Source of the DNA: a virus
DNA length: 43,901 nt
Direction: 5' to 3' (one strand)
Virus record (IMG/VR): IMGVR_UViG_3300032893_001425
Span: 1 to 43,901 of that record
Shown here: positions 15,067 through 21,891 of the stretch, piece by piece
How positions within the stretch are numbered: the stretch's first letter is position 1
Layout: every line of letters starts with the position of its first letter
The notes under the pieces: generated by a model
Seen by the model: only the letters and a program-made list of their open reading frames with translations
What the model was told of the DNA's origin: nothing
The model's database searches: none
Translations under genes and position numbers: made by a program

Positions 15067-15118
15067 GAGACTGATCACCTCTTGAGGTTCCGTGCTATAA
15101 TAGAGACTGATCACCTCT
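15067..15118 (+). promoter_or_regulatory. Extended -10 promoter flanked by a 16-bp direct repeat
   Basis: GAGACTGATCACCTCT occurs at 15067-15082 and 15103-15118, 36 bp apart. Between them lies TGCTATAAT (TATAAT at 15096-15101), a perfect extended -10 element; no good -35 is present at standard spacing. The repeats could be operators that control transcription of the endonuclease and downstream genes. Confidence 0.55.
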
Positions 15119-15176
15119 GTTATATCCACGTTAAAGTTGTGAGTTTCCAGCCTCATGAACTGGAAACCGTAATAGG

Positions 15177-15209
15177 GAGGGGAGCCTTTCACTCCCCTCT
15201 TCACTTTCT
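15177..15209 (+). terminator. Terminator-like hairpin before the endonuclease VII gene
   Basis: GAGGGGAG (15177-15184) pairs with CTCCCCTC (15192-15199), followed by TTCACTTTCTT. A second stem, GTTTCCAG/CTGGAAAC (15143-15150 with 15160-15167), lies just upstream. The hairpin would limit read-through from the capsid unit, or structure the leader of the endonuclease mRNA. Confidence 0.6.
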
Positions 15210-15222
15210 TGAAGGGAGAAAG

Positions 15223-15813
15223 ATGGGAAACCCAAAAGGTAATCCAAAACCACAATACGAAGGAATGATTCCAGAGCAAAGAAAATCAGCATACTGGAAA
15301 AACTCCTATGAGAAACATAAAGTCAAGAGGCAAGCCGAAGGCCGAGTACAAGCTAAGAAGTACCGAACAGAAAACAGAGAAATAGTTTTAGAGAAAAAAC
15401 TGGATCAGTGGTTACGAGACAATTTCAAGAGAACGTCTGAGTGGTATGTTGAGACTTTGCTAGGGCAAAATGGCCATTGTGCTTTGTGTGACCGTGTGCC
15501 TACAACGAGACGTTTTCAGGTAGACCACGATCACGACTGCTGCCCAACGGATAAATCTCACAGAAAAACATGTGGTAAATGTATACGCGGTCTACTATGT
15601 GAGCCCTGCAACACAGATTTAGGAAGATTAGAACGTACTCTCAAGGATGCCTTCTTCATAATCAAGCTCGGCAAGGAAGACTCGTGGACTGCCAAGGCAC
15701 TCCGCTACTTGGCTAAGTGGAAGACTCAAGAGATTCAAACGTGCACTCGGGTAGAACCCCATGTGTGCACAGTAAATGGGCCATGCAACGGCTGGCCAAG
15801 GACTCAGCAATGA
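15223..15813 (+). CDS. Recombination endonuclease VII-like nuclease
   Basis: 196 aa from ATG 15223, chosen for GAAGGGAGAAAG directly upstream; earlier in-frame codons overlap capsid exon 2. The N-terminal third is basic and helical. The core is a beta-beta-alpha metal/HNH-type domain: CALCDRV (about 87-93), VDHDHDCCP with the catalytic Asp/His residues (about 102-110), and CGKCIRGLLCEPCNTDLG (about 119-136). The pattern CxxC, DHDH, RGLLC..CN is typical of endonuclease VII, a resolvase of branched DNA that also occurs as a mobile homing-type enzyme. Next to an intron-split capsid gene it may act in homing. The following gene starts at its stop (ATGA). Confidence 0.9.
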   Translation: MGNPKGNPKPQYEGMIPEQRKSAYWKNSYEKHKVKRQAEGRVQAKKYRTENREIVLEKKLDQWLRDNFKRTSEWYVETLLGQNGHCALCDRVPTTRRFQVDHDHDCCPTDKSHRKTCGKCIRGLLCEPCNTDLGRLERTLKDAFFIIKLGKEDSWTAKALRYLAKWKTQEIQTCTRVEPHVCTVNGPCNGWPRTQQ

Positions 15814-16004
15814 ATATTATGGAACTCTCAGACTTCATAGAGCAGTTAAAGGACTTTGCTAAAGAACATGGAGCTGAGATCAAGACAGACAAGAACGGTG
15901 TAGCACTGTGGCCGACTTACGATAACCAAACCGGAGGTATAGGAGAATGGTTTTGTCTGTACATTAAACCAGTGAAGACTCAGGAGGACTCAGAATGTCG
16001 CTAG
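15810..16004 (+). CDS. Small protein of unknown function
   Basis: 64 aa; ATG overlaps the endonuclease stop by 4 nt and follows AAGGACTCAGCA. It has an N-terminal amphipathic helix (MELSDFIEQLKDFAKEHG) and a C-terminal part with Trp and Gly (WPTYDNQTGGIGEWFCLYI) that could form a small beta sheet. It reads like a genuine small phage gene because of coupling at both ends, since the next ATG lies within it. No family recognised. Confidence 0.65.
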   Translation: MNIMELSDFIEQLKDFAKEHGAEIKTDKNGVALWPTYDNQTGGIGEWFCLYIKPVKTQEDSECR

Positions 16005-16159
16005 AAACAGCGATCAAGAAGTTGTACGAAGAAGTAGCGTGGAAAGAGGCCGAGCTTGCGAAGCTGAACAACCGAATCAAGGTTGTCAAAGATGATATCG
16101 TGAAACTCAAAGAGCGAGCCGAGCATCTCCAAAAGATTTTGACAGAAACAAAAGATTAG
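15995..16159 (+). CDS. Small coiled-coil protein
   Basis: 54 aa, too short for a standard length cut-off. ATG 15995 is preceded by CAGGAGGACTCAGA, a strong Shine-Dalgarno sequence followed by the recurrent GACTCAG motif. The whole protein is an amphipathic helix with Leu/Ile/Val at heptad spacing (AELAKLNNRIKVVKDDIVKL), so it probably forms a coiled coil. It overlaps the previous gene by 10 nt. No family recognised. Confidence 0.65.
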   Translation: MSLETAIKKLYEEVAWKEAELAKLNNRIKVVKDDIVKLKERAEHLQKILTETKD

Positions 16160-16188
16160 CAACACGGTGCCCCGAAGCACGGGTTGCT
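16158..16188 (+). terminator. Hairpin after the small coiled-coil gene
   Basis: AGCAAC (16158-16163) pairs with GTTGCT (16183-16188), with an inner GTGC/GCAC stem, directly after the stop codon. A second stem, CAGGGACG/CGTCCCTG, follows at 16201-16228. T-runs are poor, so these may be weak terminators or mRNA-stabilising hairpins. Confidence 0.45.
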
Positions 16189-16239
16189 ATTAAACCTCCT
16201 CAGGGACGGTCTTCGGGCTCGTCCCTGACCCGAGGTAAG

Positions 16240-16308
16240 ATGACTCAGTACGTACCGATTGTGATGTTGGTTTTGTTTTTAGTTGCACTGCAACTCGTAA
16301 GAAAATGA
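16240..16308 (+). CDS. 22-aa single-membrane-span peptide
   Basis: ATG 16240 is preceded by CGAGGTAAG, a good Shine-Dalgarno sequence. The peptide is MTQYVPIV followed by a hydrophobic run of Met, Leu, Val, Phe and Ala, ending in a basic QLVRK. It fits one transmembrane helix with a positively charged C-terminus. It ends 12 nt before the next gene. The codons include GACTCAG, the motif that elsewhere lies near start codons, so part of the sequence may be leader. A real microprotein is plausible but unproven. Confidence 0.45.
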   Translation: MTQYVPIVMLVLFLVALQLVRK

Positions 16309-16320
16309 CTCAGGAGACTC

Positions 16321-17061
16321 ATGAATAACGGTGGAGATGTTCTGGCACGTGGCGCGAAGAGCGCTCAGTTTGCTGGTGGAGCGGCAACAATTTCTCAGTT
16401 CGAAGATGACCTGATTTTCCGGCCCGAGATCGTAGGTGTGAAGTATGGCCTCTCTCAGGTTGAGATCGACCAGTTTCAGGAGAAGCGCAATAACGGCGAG
16501 AAGCTTCCTGAGCTAATGACTGTAGCTGAGCGAGAAGAGCTTAGCACCTTGAATTTGAAAGTCGTGGATAAGCGCCCCAACTTCTTGGAGGCCTCGCATC
16601 CGCTTGCTGAGTCCGCACATACTGCGGCGCAGGTTAAGAAGTACCCAGAGCCCGAGTATGAAGTGGGGAAACCGATTCTAGATCGCGTCGTTATTATGCG
16701 AATCCCGGATGACCCAAACCTAGAAATTCTTGAAGACGGCAGCGCTCGCGATAAGCGCACAGGGTTTATCATCCCGCCACGGTACCGCCAGCATTCGAAC
16801 ACAGGCATCGTGATCGCCATCGGAGACTTCGTAGTCATGGGTGGTGTGAAGACCCCACTGAACACGATTGTGAACCCGGGTGACAAGGTAACCTACGGAG
16901 ATTACAACTCAGAAATCTTCCACGCATCGGCTGCAAAAGTCGAGGCAATGTGTGATGCTGCACAGGTGAACTATAACCCCGACCCCGAAGCGATTCGAGT
17001 CGTGCGCGTTCAGGATATTCGCCTTGTTGAACGTCCTAAGGTTTCCAAAGGGGACAACTAA
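16321..17061 (+). CDS. GroES-like co-chaperonin with an added N-terminal region
   Basis: 246 aa, ATG with CAGGAGACTC upstream. Residues about 117-238 resemble GroES: GKPILDRVVIMRIPD matches the LHDRVIVKR start; RTGFIIPP (146-153) corresponds to the mobile loop with its GroEL-binding hydrophobic triad (here FII); TGIVIAIGD (161-169) matches the conserved GEVLAVG; NPGDKVTYGDYNSEIF (185-200) matches VGDIVIFNDGYG; and VRVQDIRLVE (228-237) the last strand. The N-terminal 116 residues are unrelated. A phage co-chaperonin would cap the host GroEL ring, as T4 gp31 does, to fold capsid or tail proteins. Its place among head genes supports this. GroES proteins are usually about 95 aa, so the extension is unusual. 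Confidence 0.8.
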   Translation: MNNGGDVLARGAKSAQFAGGAATISQFEDDLIFRPEIVGVKYGLSQVEIDQFQEKRNNGEKLPELMTVAEREELSTLNLKVVDKRPNFLEASHPLAESAHTAAQVKKYPEPEYEVGKPILDRVVIMRIPDDPNLEILEDGSARDKRTGFIIPPRYRQHSNTGIVIAIGDFVVMGGVKTPLNTIVNPGDKVTYGDYNSEIFHASAAKVEAMCDAAQVNYNPDPEAIRVVRVQDIRLVERPKVSKGDN

Positions 17062-17330
17062 TGAGTCTGATCACTGAACCAAATGGGCTCATTGAGCAGC
17101 CTCATGATCCGTTTTGGGATGGACCGGCCACACGTAGAGAACTGCAACGGTTTGCGGATATCTTTTCTCAGAACGATGAACTGCTCACTATGCGAGCAGA
17201 TACCGGTCACATCGTAATCAACCTCATTTGCGAGAAGCTGGGCATCACCAAAGCCGAGCTTGAAAGCTACGTTACACGCAAGAGGGCTGAGATGAAGGCG
17301 GGGACCCAATCGAATGGACCCAACAAGTAG
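17061..17330 (+). CDS. Small protein of unknown function
   Basis: 89 aa; its ATG shares the last base of the co-chaperonin stop (TAATG), so translation is coupled. It is mostly helical and hydrophilic, with a central stretch TGHIVINLICEKLGITKAELESY (split here only for description) that resembles a small helix-turn-helix-like segment, followed by a Lys/Arg-rich end. No family recognised. It overlaps the next gene by 17 nt. Confidence 0.65.
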   Translation: MSLITEPNGLIEQPHDPFWDGPATRRELQRFADIFSQNDELLTMRADTGHIVINLICEKLGITKAELESYVTRKRAEMKAGTQSNGPNK

Positions 17331-18042
17331 TTATCAGCAGTATGAGTGTCCTCAGGAGTTCCAAGATCGACTCAATGAAGTTGGAGGATTCAATCGGTAC
17401 GACGAGCCCAACTTCAAGATAGTTTGGTCGCAGGGTGGATGCCCTGAAGCCTACTTCAGAGCCGGTGGAGTATGGGAGGTCCCGGGTCAGCCGACACGAA
17501 AAGGCTACCGTGATCTCTTGGTCGGTGGTGGAACACCTTCGTGGTGCCTCCTGCAGTGGCAGGACGCAATCGAGTATGGCACACCTGAGCTGTATTACAT
17601 GCAGAACTTTGACGAGTCAACAGGTCTGCAACTGCTCGGTGAATATCCTTACTCTGGACGCTACCGCGTACTCTACAATCTGCGGTGGATGGAGCGAGGC
17701 AAGGACGGTTTAAGATTTGAGGCAATGCCTTTGAATGCCTACTTGATTGACACCATTGTGCCGATCATTATGCAGGCGAAGGAGATTAGTTGGGAGAAGA
17801 CGAAAGCGGTCTTGGCCGATCTCAAAGCACGTGAAGAGAAGGCTCAGTTAGCCAAGATTGAGGATGCAATGCTTTCGAGTGCCTTACCCTTCAAAGGGGC
17901 TCCCGTATCTTATTCGAGACAGGGCTGCAGAACAGCGCTGGTGGATAAGAAGATTGAAGCAATGCAGCGAAACTGGAACAAAATCATGACTCGGGCTTCA
18001 GGGCTCGCTGGTAGTAAAGGAAGAGGACTACTACAACGCTAG
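17314..18042 (+). CDS. Virion-module protein of unknown function
   Basis: 242 aa. The N-terminal 130 residues are rich in aromatic residues, Gly and Trp (for example GGVWEVPGQPTRKGYRDLL and SWCLLQWQDA) and appear globular. The C-terminal part (about 145-240) is helical and basic. It overlaps the preceding gene by 17 nt and stands 35 nt before the next. Conserved-looking proteins of this type sit between capsid and connector genes in phages, but I do not recognise a family. Confidence 0.75.
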   Translation: MDPTSSYQQYECPQEFQDRLNEVGGFNRYDEPNFKIVWSQGGCPEAYFRAGGVWEVPGQPTRKGYRDLLVGGGTPSWCLLQWQDAIEYGTPELYYMQNFDESTGLQLLGEYPYSGRYRVLYNLRWMERGKDGLRFEAMPLNAYLIDTIVPIIMQAKEISWEKTKAVLADLKAREEKAQLAKIEDAMLSSALPFKGAPVSYSRQGCRTALVDKKIEAMQRNWNKIMTRASGLAGSKGRGLLQR

Positions 18043-18077
18043 TCCAGACTCAGAGAAGACTCAAGGAGATTTAATTC

Positions 18078-18950
18078 ATGGAAGCAACAATGTCGTCGCC
18101 CGTAACTCGCCCCGATCTCAGCGGTGGAATGAGCAGGGCAAACAACGTTGATTTTCAGTTTACGACTCAGAATTATCTGTACAATCGCGAACCGGAATAC
18201 TACGTTTACCTTTACAATGTGTCTGAGCACACGTACGAGTTCTCTCGTCCCCCGCTCATTCGCAAGGCAGTCATCGTAGGTCGTCAGCCGGGACATAACT
18301 CGAAGGTTGTGCTCGCTGCGCGATTGCCCCAGCCGCTGCTTGTTCCAAAAGGCAATGTTGACTCTAACGAGATTGACATCGTTCCTCAGGATGCGCGGCG
18401 ATTTGCAATGGACATCATCAACCCGGACAACCTTGGATTGAACCAAGACGCAGTGATCCAGAACGCCACCAGCATCGGAAACAACCTTGGTGCAAAGGGC
18501 GTGTTCTGGAGCCTAAATGGTCCCGGCGCAACAAAAAATAAAGAGCAGCTGAAGCGTCTCTACAACATCGAAGTTGCCGAGGAGCCCACGCAGAAAGAGA
18601 TCAGTGATGCAGTAGCGCGTATGGAAAAATACTACCGCTATCTGCTCAACCAAGCAAAGACGGTAGAAGCTTCGAGTCCGAAAGATTTACCTGACACTAT
18701 CACGCCGGAACACCACGTTGCGGCAGAATACTTCGGTGAAGAGTACAGCTGGCATGGAAAGCGTGCACGTACGGACTTCTGTCCGAACTGCGGCGAGCGC
18801 ATCAAGGCGAACTCCGCGTTCCACAAGACGGAAGAGGGTACGCTGTGCATCATCGATTGGCACCGCGCCGTCAAAGCCGGTGTGCGTACTCGTGCGCAGG
18901 CCTTCGAAGCAACTGAAGACCCAAAGTTCGCTCCTCTTGGTGAGGAGTAA
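18078..18950 (+). CDS. Virion-module protein with C-terminal zinc ribbon
   Basis: 290 aa, ATG preceded by CAAGGAGATTTAATTC. The N-terminal 120 residues look beta-rich (YYVYLYNVSEHTYEF; KAVIVGRQPGHNSKVVLAAR). A helical region (about 150-205) follows. Near residues 232-238 is CPNCGER, a zinc-ribbon knuckle, with a second Cys/His pair further on (TLCIIDWHRA). It could be a structural or DNA-binding head protein. No family recognised. It is followed by 141 nt that end in a terminator. Confidence 0.72.
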   Translation: MEATMSSPVTRPDLSGGMSRANNVDFQFTTQNYLYNREPEYYVYLYNVSEHTYEFSRPPLIRKAVIVGRQPGHNSKVVLAARLPQPLLVPKGNVDSNEIDIVPQDARRFAMDIINPDNLGLNQDAVIQNATSIGNNLGAKGVFWSLNGPGATKNKEQLKRLYNIEVAEEPTQKEISDAVARMEKYYRYLLNQAKTVEASSPKDLPDTITPEHHVAAEYFGEEYSWHGKRARTDFCPNCGERIKANSAFHKTEEGTLCIIDWHRAVKAGVRTRAQAFEATEDPKFAPLGEE

Positions 18951-19035
18951 CAAGCTTGGGAGATGAAAACAGCACGGATGAGTAGAGGTTCTGAGTCCCT
19001 CGAAAACCTGCTGTCTAGTCTCCCATGTCAAATTA

Positions 19036-19079
19036 GCCCTGACCGTGGAAATAATCCGGTCAGGGCGCTATTTCTGTTT
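19036..19079 (+). terminator. Rho-independent terminator before the HNH gene
   Basis: GCCCTGACC (19036-19044) pairs with GGTCAGGGC (19058-19066); GCTATTTCTGTTT follows. The stem is perfect over 9 bp. Confidence 0.75.
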
Positions 19080-19091
19080 ATAGGAGTGTTG

Positions 19092-19565
19092 ATGAGAGAC
19101 AGAAAAGAGCACGACGCCCTATACCGACAGAGGCACAAAGAGCAAACAAAGAGAGCTGTGCTAAAGTGGCGAGAGGAAAACCCCGACAAGTACAAAGAGT
19201 ACCAAGCAGAGTATAGATTGAAGAATAAGGAAAAAGAACGAGCAAGGAAAACTGAATGGGCACGAAACAACCCAGATAAGGTTGCGGCAAAACATGCTCG
19301 TAGGCGTACAAGAAAAACTAAAGCTGGAGGATTTTTCACAGCGAATGAATGGTTTTTGCTTTGCTTTGCAGTTGGGTTTAGGTGTCTGTGTTGTGGTGAG
19401 AGAAAGCTCTTAACTCCTGACCACGTGGTCCCTGTAGTTTTGGGAGGGACGAGTTGGCTGTATAATATTCAGCCCTTGTGTCTTTCTTGCAATGATAAGA
19501 AAGGTATCAAGATTATAGACTACAGAGAACAGGAGCAACAATGTCGTCCCCTACAATCAACGTAA
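19092..19565 (+). CDS. HNH homing-type endonuclease
   Basis: 157 aa from ATG 19092, chosen because ATAGGAGTGTTG is directly upstream; an earlier in-frame ATG at 18963 would run through the terminator. The N-terminal half is extremely basic and helical (YRQRHKEQTKRAVLKWREE), as in HNH enzymes with DNA-binding arms. The nuclease part has CLCCGERKLLTPDHVVPV (about 103-120) and LYNIQPLCLSCNDKKG (about 127-142), with DHVVP as the His motif. It lies between two virion genes and its 3' end overlaps the start of the next by 25 nt, which suggests insertion at a gene border. Confidence 0.85.
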   Translation: MRDRKEHDALYRQRHKEQTKRAVLKWREENPDKYKEYQAEYRLKNKEKERARKTEWARNNPDKVAAKHARRRTRKTKAGGFFTANEWFLLCFAVGFRCLCCGERKLLTPDHVVPVVLGGTSWLYNIQPLCLSCNDKKGIKIIDYREQEQQCRPLQST

Positions 19566-20401
19566 CACAGGTATCTAGCGACACCTCGCTTACGAATATC
19601 ATGAACTTGGTACGCGCTCTGGTGAACGATTCCCAAGCGGGTGCCACAGGAACACCCGGGGAAGGGCAGATCATCACGGACAACTCAACGATCTCGCCGT
19701 TCACTCTACCATTCTTGAACAGCGCCATTCGGGACATGTATAGAGAGCTGCGCCTTGTGGGCCAGCCGACCTTGATCAAAGACAATGTGATCATCAGCAA
19801 CCTTCCCACGATCAATGGCGCAAACGGTCAAGGGTTCCCTGACCCAGCAGCGCAGCAGTACCTTGGGTTCTCTGGGTTCTACGATGGATCGCAGATGCAT
19901 TCGAACCTGCTTCTGCCGGGGGACATGATTGTTCCCGAACGCTTGTGGGAGAGACAGACCGGCACGAACAACCCGTTCGTACCGATGATACAGCCGCAGT
20001 TCGGCCTGCCGTCGATTTATCAGCAGCCACGCCTTGTGTACTGGGAGTGGCGCAATGACAACATCAACTTCCTAGGTGCGACGGTCAACAACGACATCCG
20101 CATCCGCTACTACTGCCAGCTCCCGACGTTCTACGGCTCTAACATCGATTTCGACTCTACGTACGTGCCTGTGATTGACTGTGCAGATGCCGTGGCGTAC
20201 AAGATCGCTGTCAAGTACGCGAAGTCCCTCGGCGCACCCGCTGCAGCTGACTTGCAGAACGACGCTCGCGATGAAATGTTCAAACTGAAGTCACAGCACG
20301 TGAAGAGAATGCAGAGCATTAACTTTGACCGCGTACCGTACGGAAACTACGGTCCAAGCGGAGATTCTCTTATGAATGGGAGTTACATTGGATGGCAGTG
20401 A
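19541..20401 (+). CDS. Head-tail connector or adaptor-type structural protein
   Basis: 286 aa, ATG with ACAGGAGCAACA upstream. The protein starts with a helical segment (about 15-33), has a Gly/Pro/Asn-rich middle, and ends with a long helix rich in Ala and Lys (about 215-262: DCADAVAYKIAVKYAKSLG). The pattern of beta-rich middle and C-terminal helices with AVAYKIAVKYA is typical of phage connector or adaptor proteins placed between capsid and tail genes. The assignment comes from layout and composition. The stop TGA is followed in frame by an HNH remnant. Confidence 0.7.
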   Translation: MSSPTINVTQVSSDTSLTNIMNLVRALVNDSQAGATGTPGEGQIITDNSTISPFTLPFLNSAIRDMYRELRLVGQPTLIKDNVIISNLPTINGANGQGFPDPAAQQYLGFSGFYDGSQMHSNLLLPGDMIVPERLWERQTGTNNPFVPMIQPQFGLPSIYQQPRLVYWEWRNDNINFLGATVNNDIRIRYYCQLPTFYGSNIDFDSTYVPVIDCADAVAYKIAVKYAKSLGAPAAADLQNDARDEMFKLKSQHVKRMQSINFDRVPYGNYGPSGDSLMNGSYIGWQ

Positions 20402-20617
20402 TCAAACTGTGTAGACGAAAACACGAACTTAAAGGAAGAAGCCGACAAGTGTGATTTAGTTTGTGCTAATTGTCACGCGATCAGAACTTTTGATAATGAG
20501 AAAGTTGCACACAAAATACGTCGTGGACAAAACGAAAGAACAGCTAGACGGCTCGATGTTCCGGTGGCTTTGGTTTCAAAAATAAAGAAAGCAAAAGCAG
20601 AAAAGGCGGGACAATAA
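20402..20617 (+). pseudogene. C-terminal remnant of an HNH endonuclease
   Basis: The 71 codons directly after the TGA of the previous gene, in the same frame, read like the end of an HNH protein: LKEEADKCDLVCANCHAIRTF carries the second CxxCH knuckle, and a basic tail follows (RRGQNERTARRLDVPV). The first knuckle and the His motif are missing and there is no start codon. The frame ends at TAATG, coupling with the next gene. It is probably an HNH gene that lost its 5' half by deletion; a stop-codon read-through product cannot be excluded. Confidence 0.75.
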
Positions 20618-20913
20618 TGGCGACCTATTACCGATACGATGGATGGGCCAGAACAACTCTCGGCCCTGCGATCTCTGGCGCACAGATTTACGTTTGCAGC
20701 CAACCTACCACGGATATCGTGGACATTCCGCCTGCGCCCCTTGCGTCGATCTATTCGGATAATGCTGGGGCTCACCCAATCACACAACCGGTGGTAACAG
20801 ACGGTTTTGGGCACTTCTATTTTTATGCGCTCCAAGGCTTCTACACCGTAGTCATAGTGAATGCAGGACAAATTCAACTCGTGCTCCCTGATCAAGCTCT
20901 AGGGCACTCGTAA
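20617..20913 (+). CDS. Small tail-fibre-type beta protein
   Basis: 98 aa. The pattern AISGAQIYVCSQP, ASIYSDNAGAHPITQPVVTDGFGHFYFYA and FYTVVIVNAGQIQ is a single beta-sandwich repeat that many phage tail proteins carry at their N-terminus (sugar- or protein-presenting domains with G-x-F-x-F motifs). Here it stands alone. It marks the left border of the glycan cassette. It is probably part of the tail fibre or baseplate. ATG overlaps the preceding remnant's stop. Confidence 0.7.
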   Translation: MATYYRYDGWARTTLGPAISGAQIYVCSQPTTDIVDIPPAPLASIYSDNAGAHPITQPVVTDGFGHFYFYALQGFYTVVIVNAGQIQLVLPDQALGHS

Positions 20914-20922
20914 GGACTCAGC

Positions 20923-21891
20923 ATGCACCCTACCACGTACACCTCAAGCTCTATAGGACCTTGTCCAGATTTGAAGTACAACTTCTTCGACAGACCTGAG
21001 CCGGTGTCCATCACTTGGGATGATGGTTTTAATTTCTCAGACCGCACTTGGTTCAAGGTGTTCCACCAGTGCGAGCCACCTGAGGTGATAGATATCATCG
21101 ACAAGCTGATACAGAACCACAAGTTTTACGATTTGATTTTAGCTTGGGATGACAGGGTGCTTGCTCAGTGTTCTAACGCAGTGTTTCTTACTGAGTCTGC
21201 TTGTAGTTGGATGGACCGAAAGAGCGGGAAGCTCTCCCCGGCACCTCTTGGGCAGATGAGAGTGGAGGGGTACGATACACCACAAAGCAATGTGGTGGTG
21301 GCGAACTACACACCCTTTGATGGTCCTAAGAACTTTGCGGCCTCTTTCATCACAAGCTCAAAGAGTATGTTTCCCGGCCACAAACTCAGGCAAGAAATCT
21401 ACAGCCTTCTCCCAGAGAGGATTGGTCAGCTTAACATCAGGAAGCACAAGTCTCCTCCGTGGCTGAGTGATAAGCGAGAGCTGTTGGAGACCTTTCAGTT
21501 CCACGTCGTGTGCGAGAACTCGAAGCACAACGGATACTACTCCGAAAAGATAGTGGACTGCTTCATAGCGAAGACGGTGCCTATCTACTGGGGCTGTCCC
21601 AACATCGGTAAGCATTTTGACTCGGACGGAATCATTGCCTTCGAGACGGCAGAAGAGGCGATACGCATACTGGAGACCTTAACTGCTGAGGACTACACCA
21701 AGAGGTTACCTGTTATCGAGAGAAATTTCCACATGGCCCTGAAGGGCGTTCACCAGTGGGACCTCATTGAGCAGGCCATCTCTAACGGAATAGCCAGCAA
21801 GTTGAAAAACGGAACAATCACTACGGTAGAGCCTCCGATGGTCGAGCAGTTTACCTTGACAAGCCCACGGAGAATGCTAAGGCGAAAATGA
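20923..21891 (+). CDS. Family GT10 fucosyltransferase-like enzyme
   Basis: 322 aa, ATG after TAAGGACTCAGC. Residues about 191-230 hold the family GT10 signature: FQFHVVCENSKHNGYYSEKI then VDCFIAKTVPIYWGCPNIG, matching the alpha-1,3-fucosyltransferase motif (F-x-x-x-x-E-N, Y-x-S/T-E-K, V-P-I-Y-x-G). In bacteria and phages such enzymes transfer L-fucose from GDP-L-fucose to sugar acceptors. The gene lies just upstream of GDP-fucose synthesis genes, so donor and enzyme fit. There is no signal peptide. The C-terminal 25 residues are a flexible basic tail ending SPRRMLRRK, shared in type with two other glycosyltransferases here. It couples to the next gene through ATGA. Confidence 0.88.
   Translation: MHPTTYTSSSIGPCPDLKYNFFDRPEPVSITWDDGFNFSDRTWFKVFHQCEPPEVIDIIDKLIQNHKFYDLILAWDDRVLAQCSNAVFLTESACSWMDRKSGKLSPAPLGQMRVEGYDTPQSNVVVANYTPFDGPKNFAASFITSSKSMFPGHKLRQEIYSLLPERIGQLNIRKHKSPPWLSDKRELLETFQFHVVCENSKHNGYYSEKIVDCFIAKTVPIYWGCPNIGKHFDSDGIIAFETAEEAIRILETLTAEDYTKRLPVIERNFHMALKGVHQWDLIEQAISNGIASKLKNGTITTVEPPMVEQFTLTSPRRMLRRK

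Noticed and set aside
14983-15222. N-terminal extension of the endonuclease VII gene
   Set aside because: It would start in capsid exon 2 and run through the promoter and hairpins; ATG 15223 has a proper ribosome binding site and the conserved basic start.
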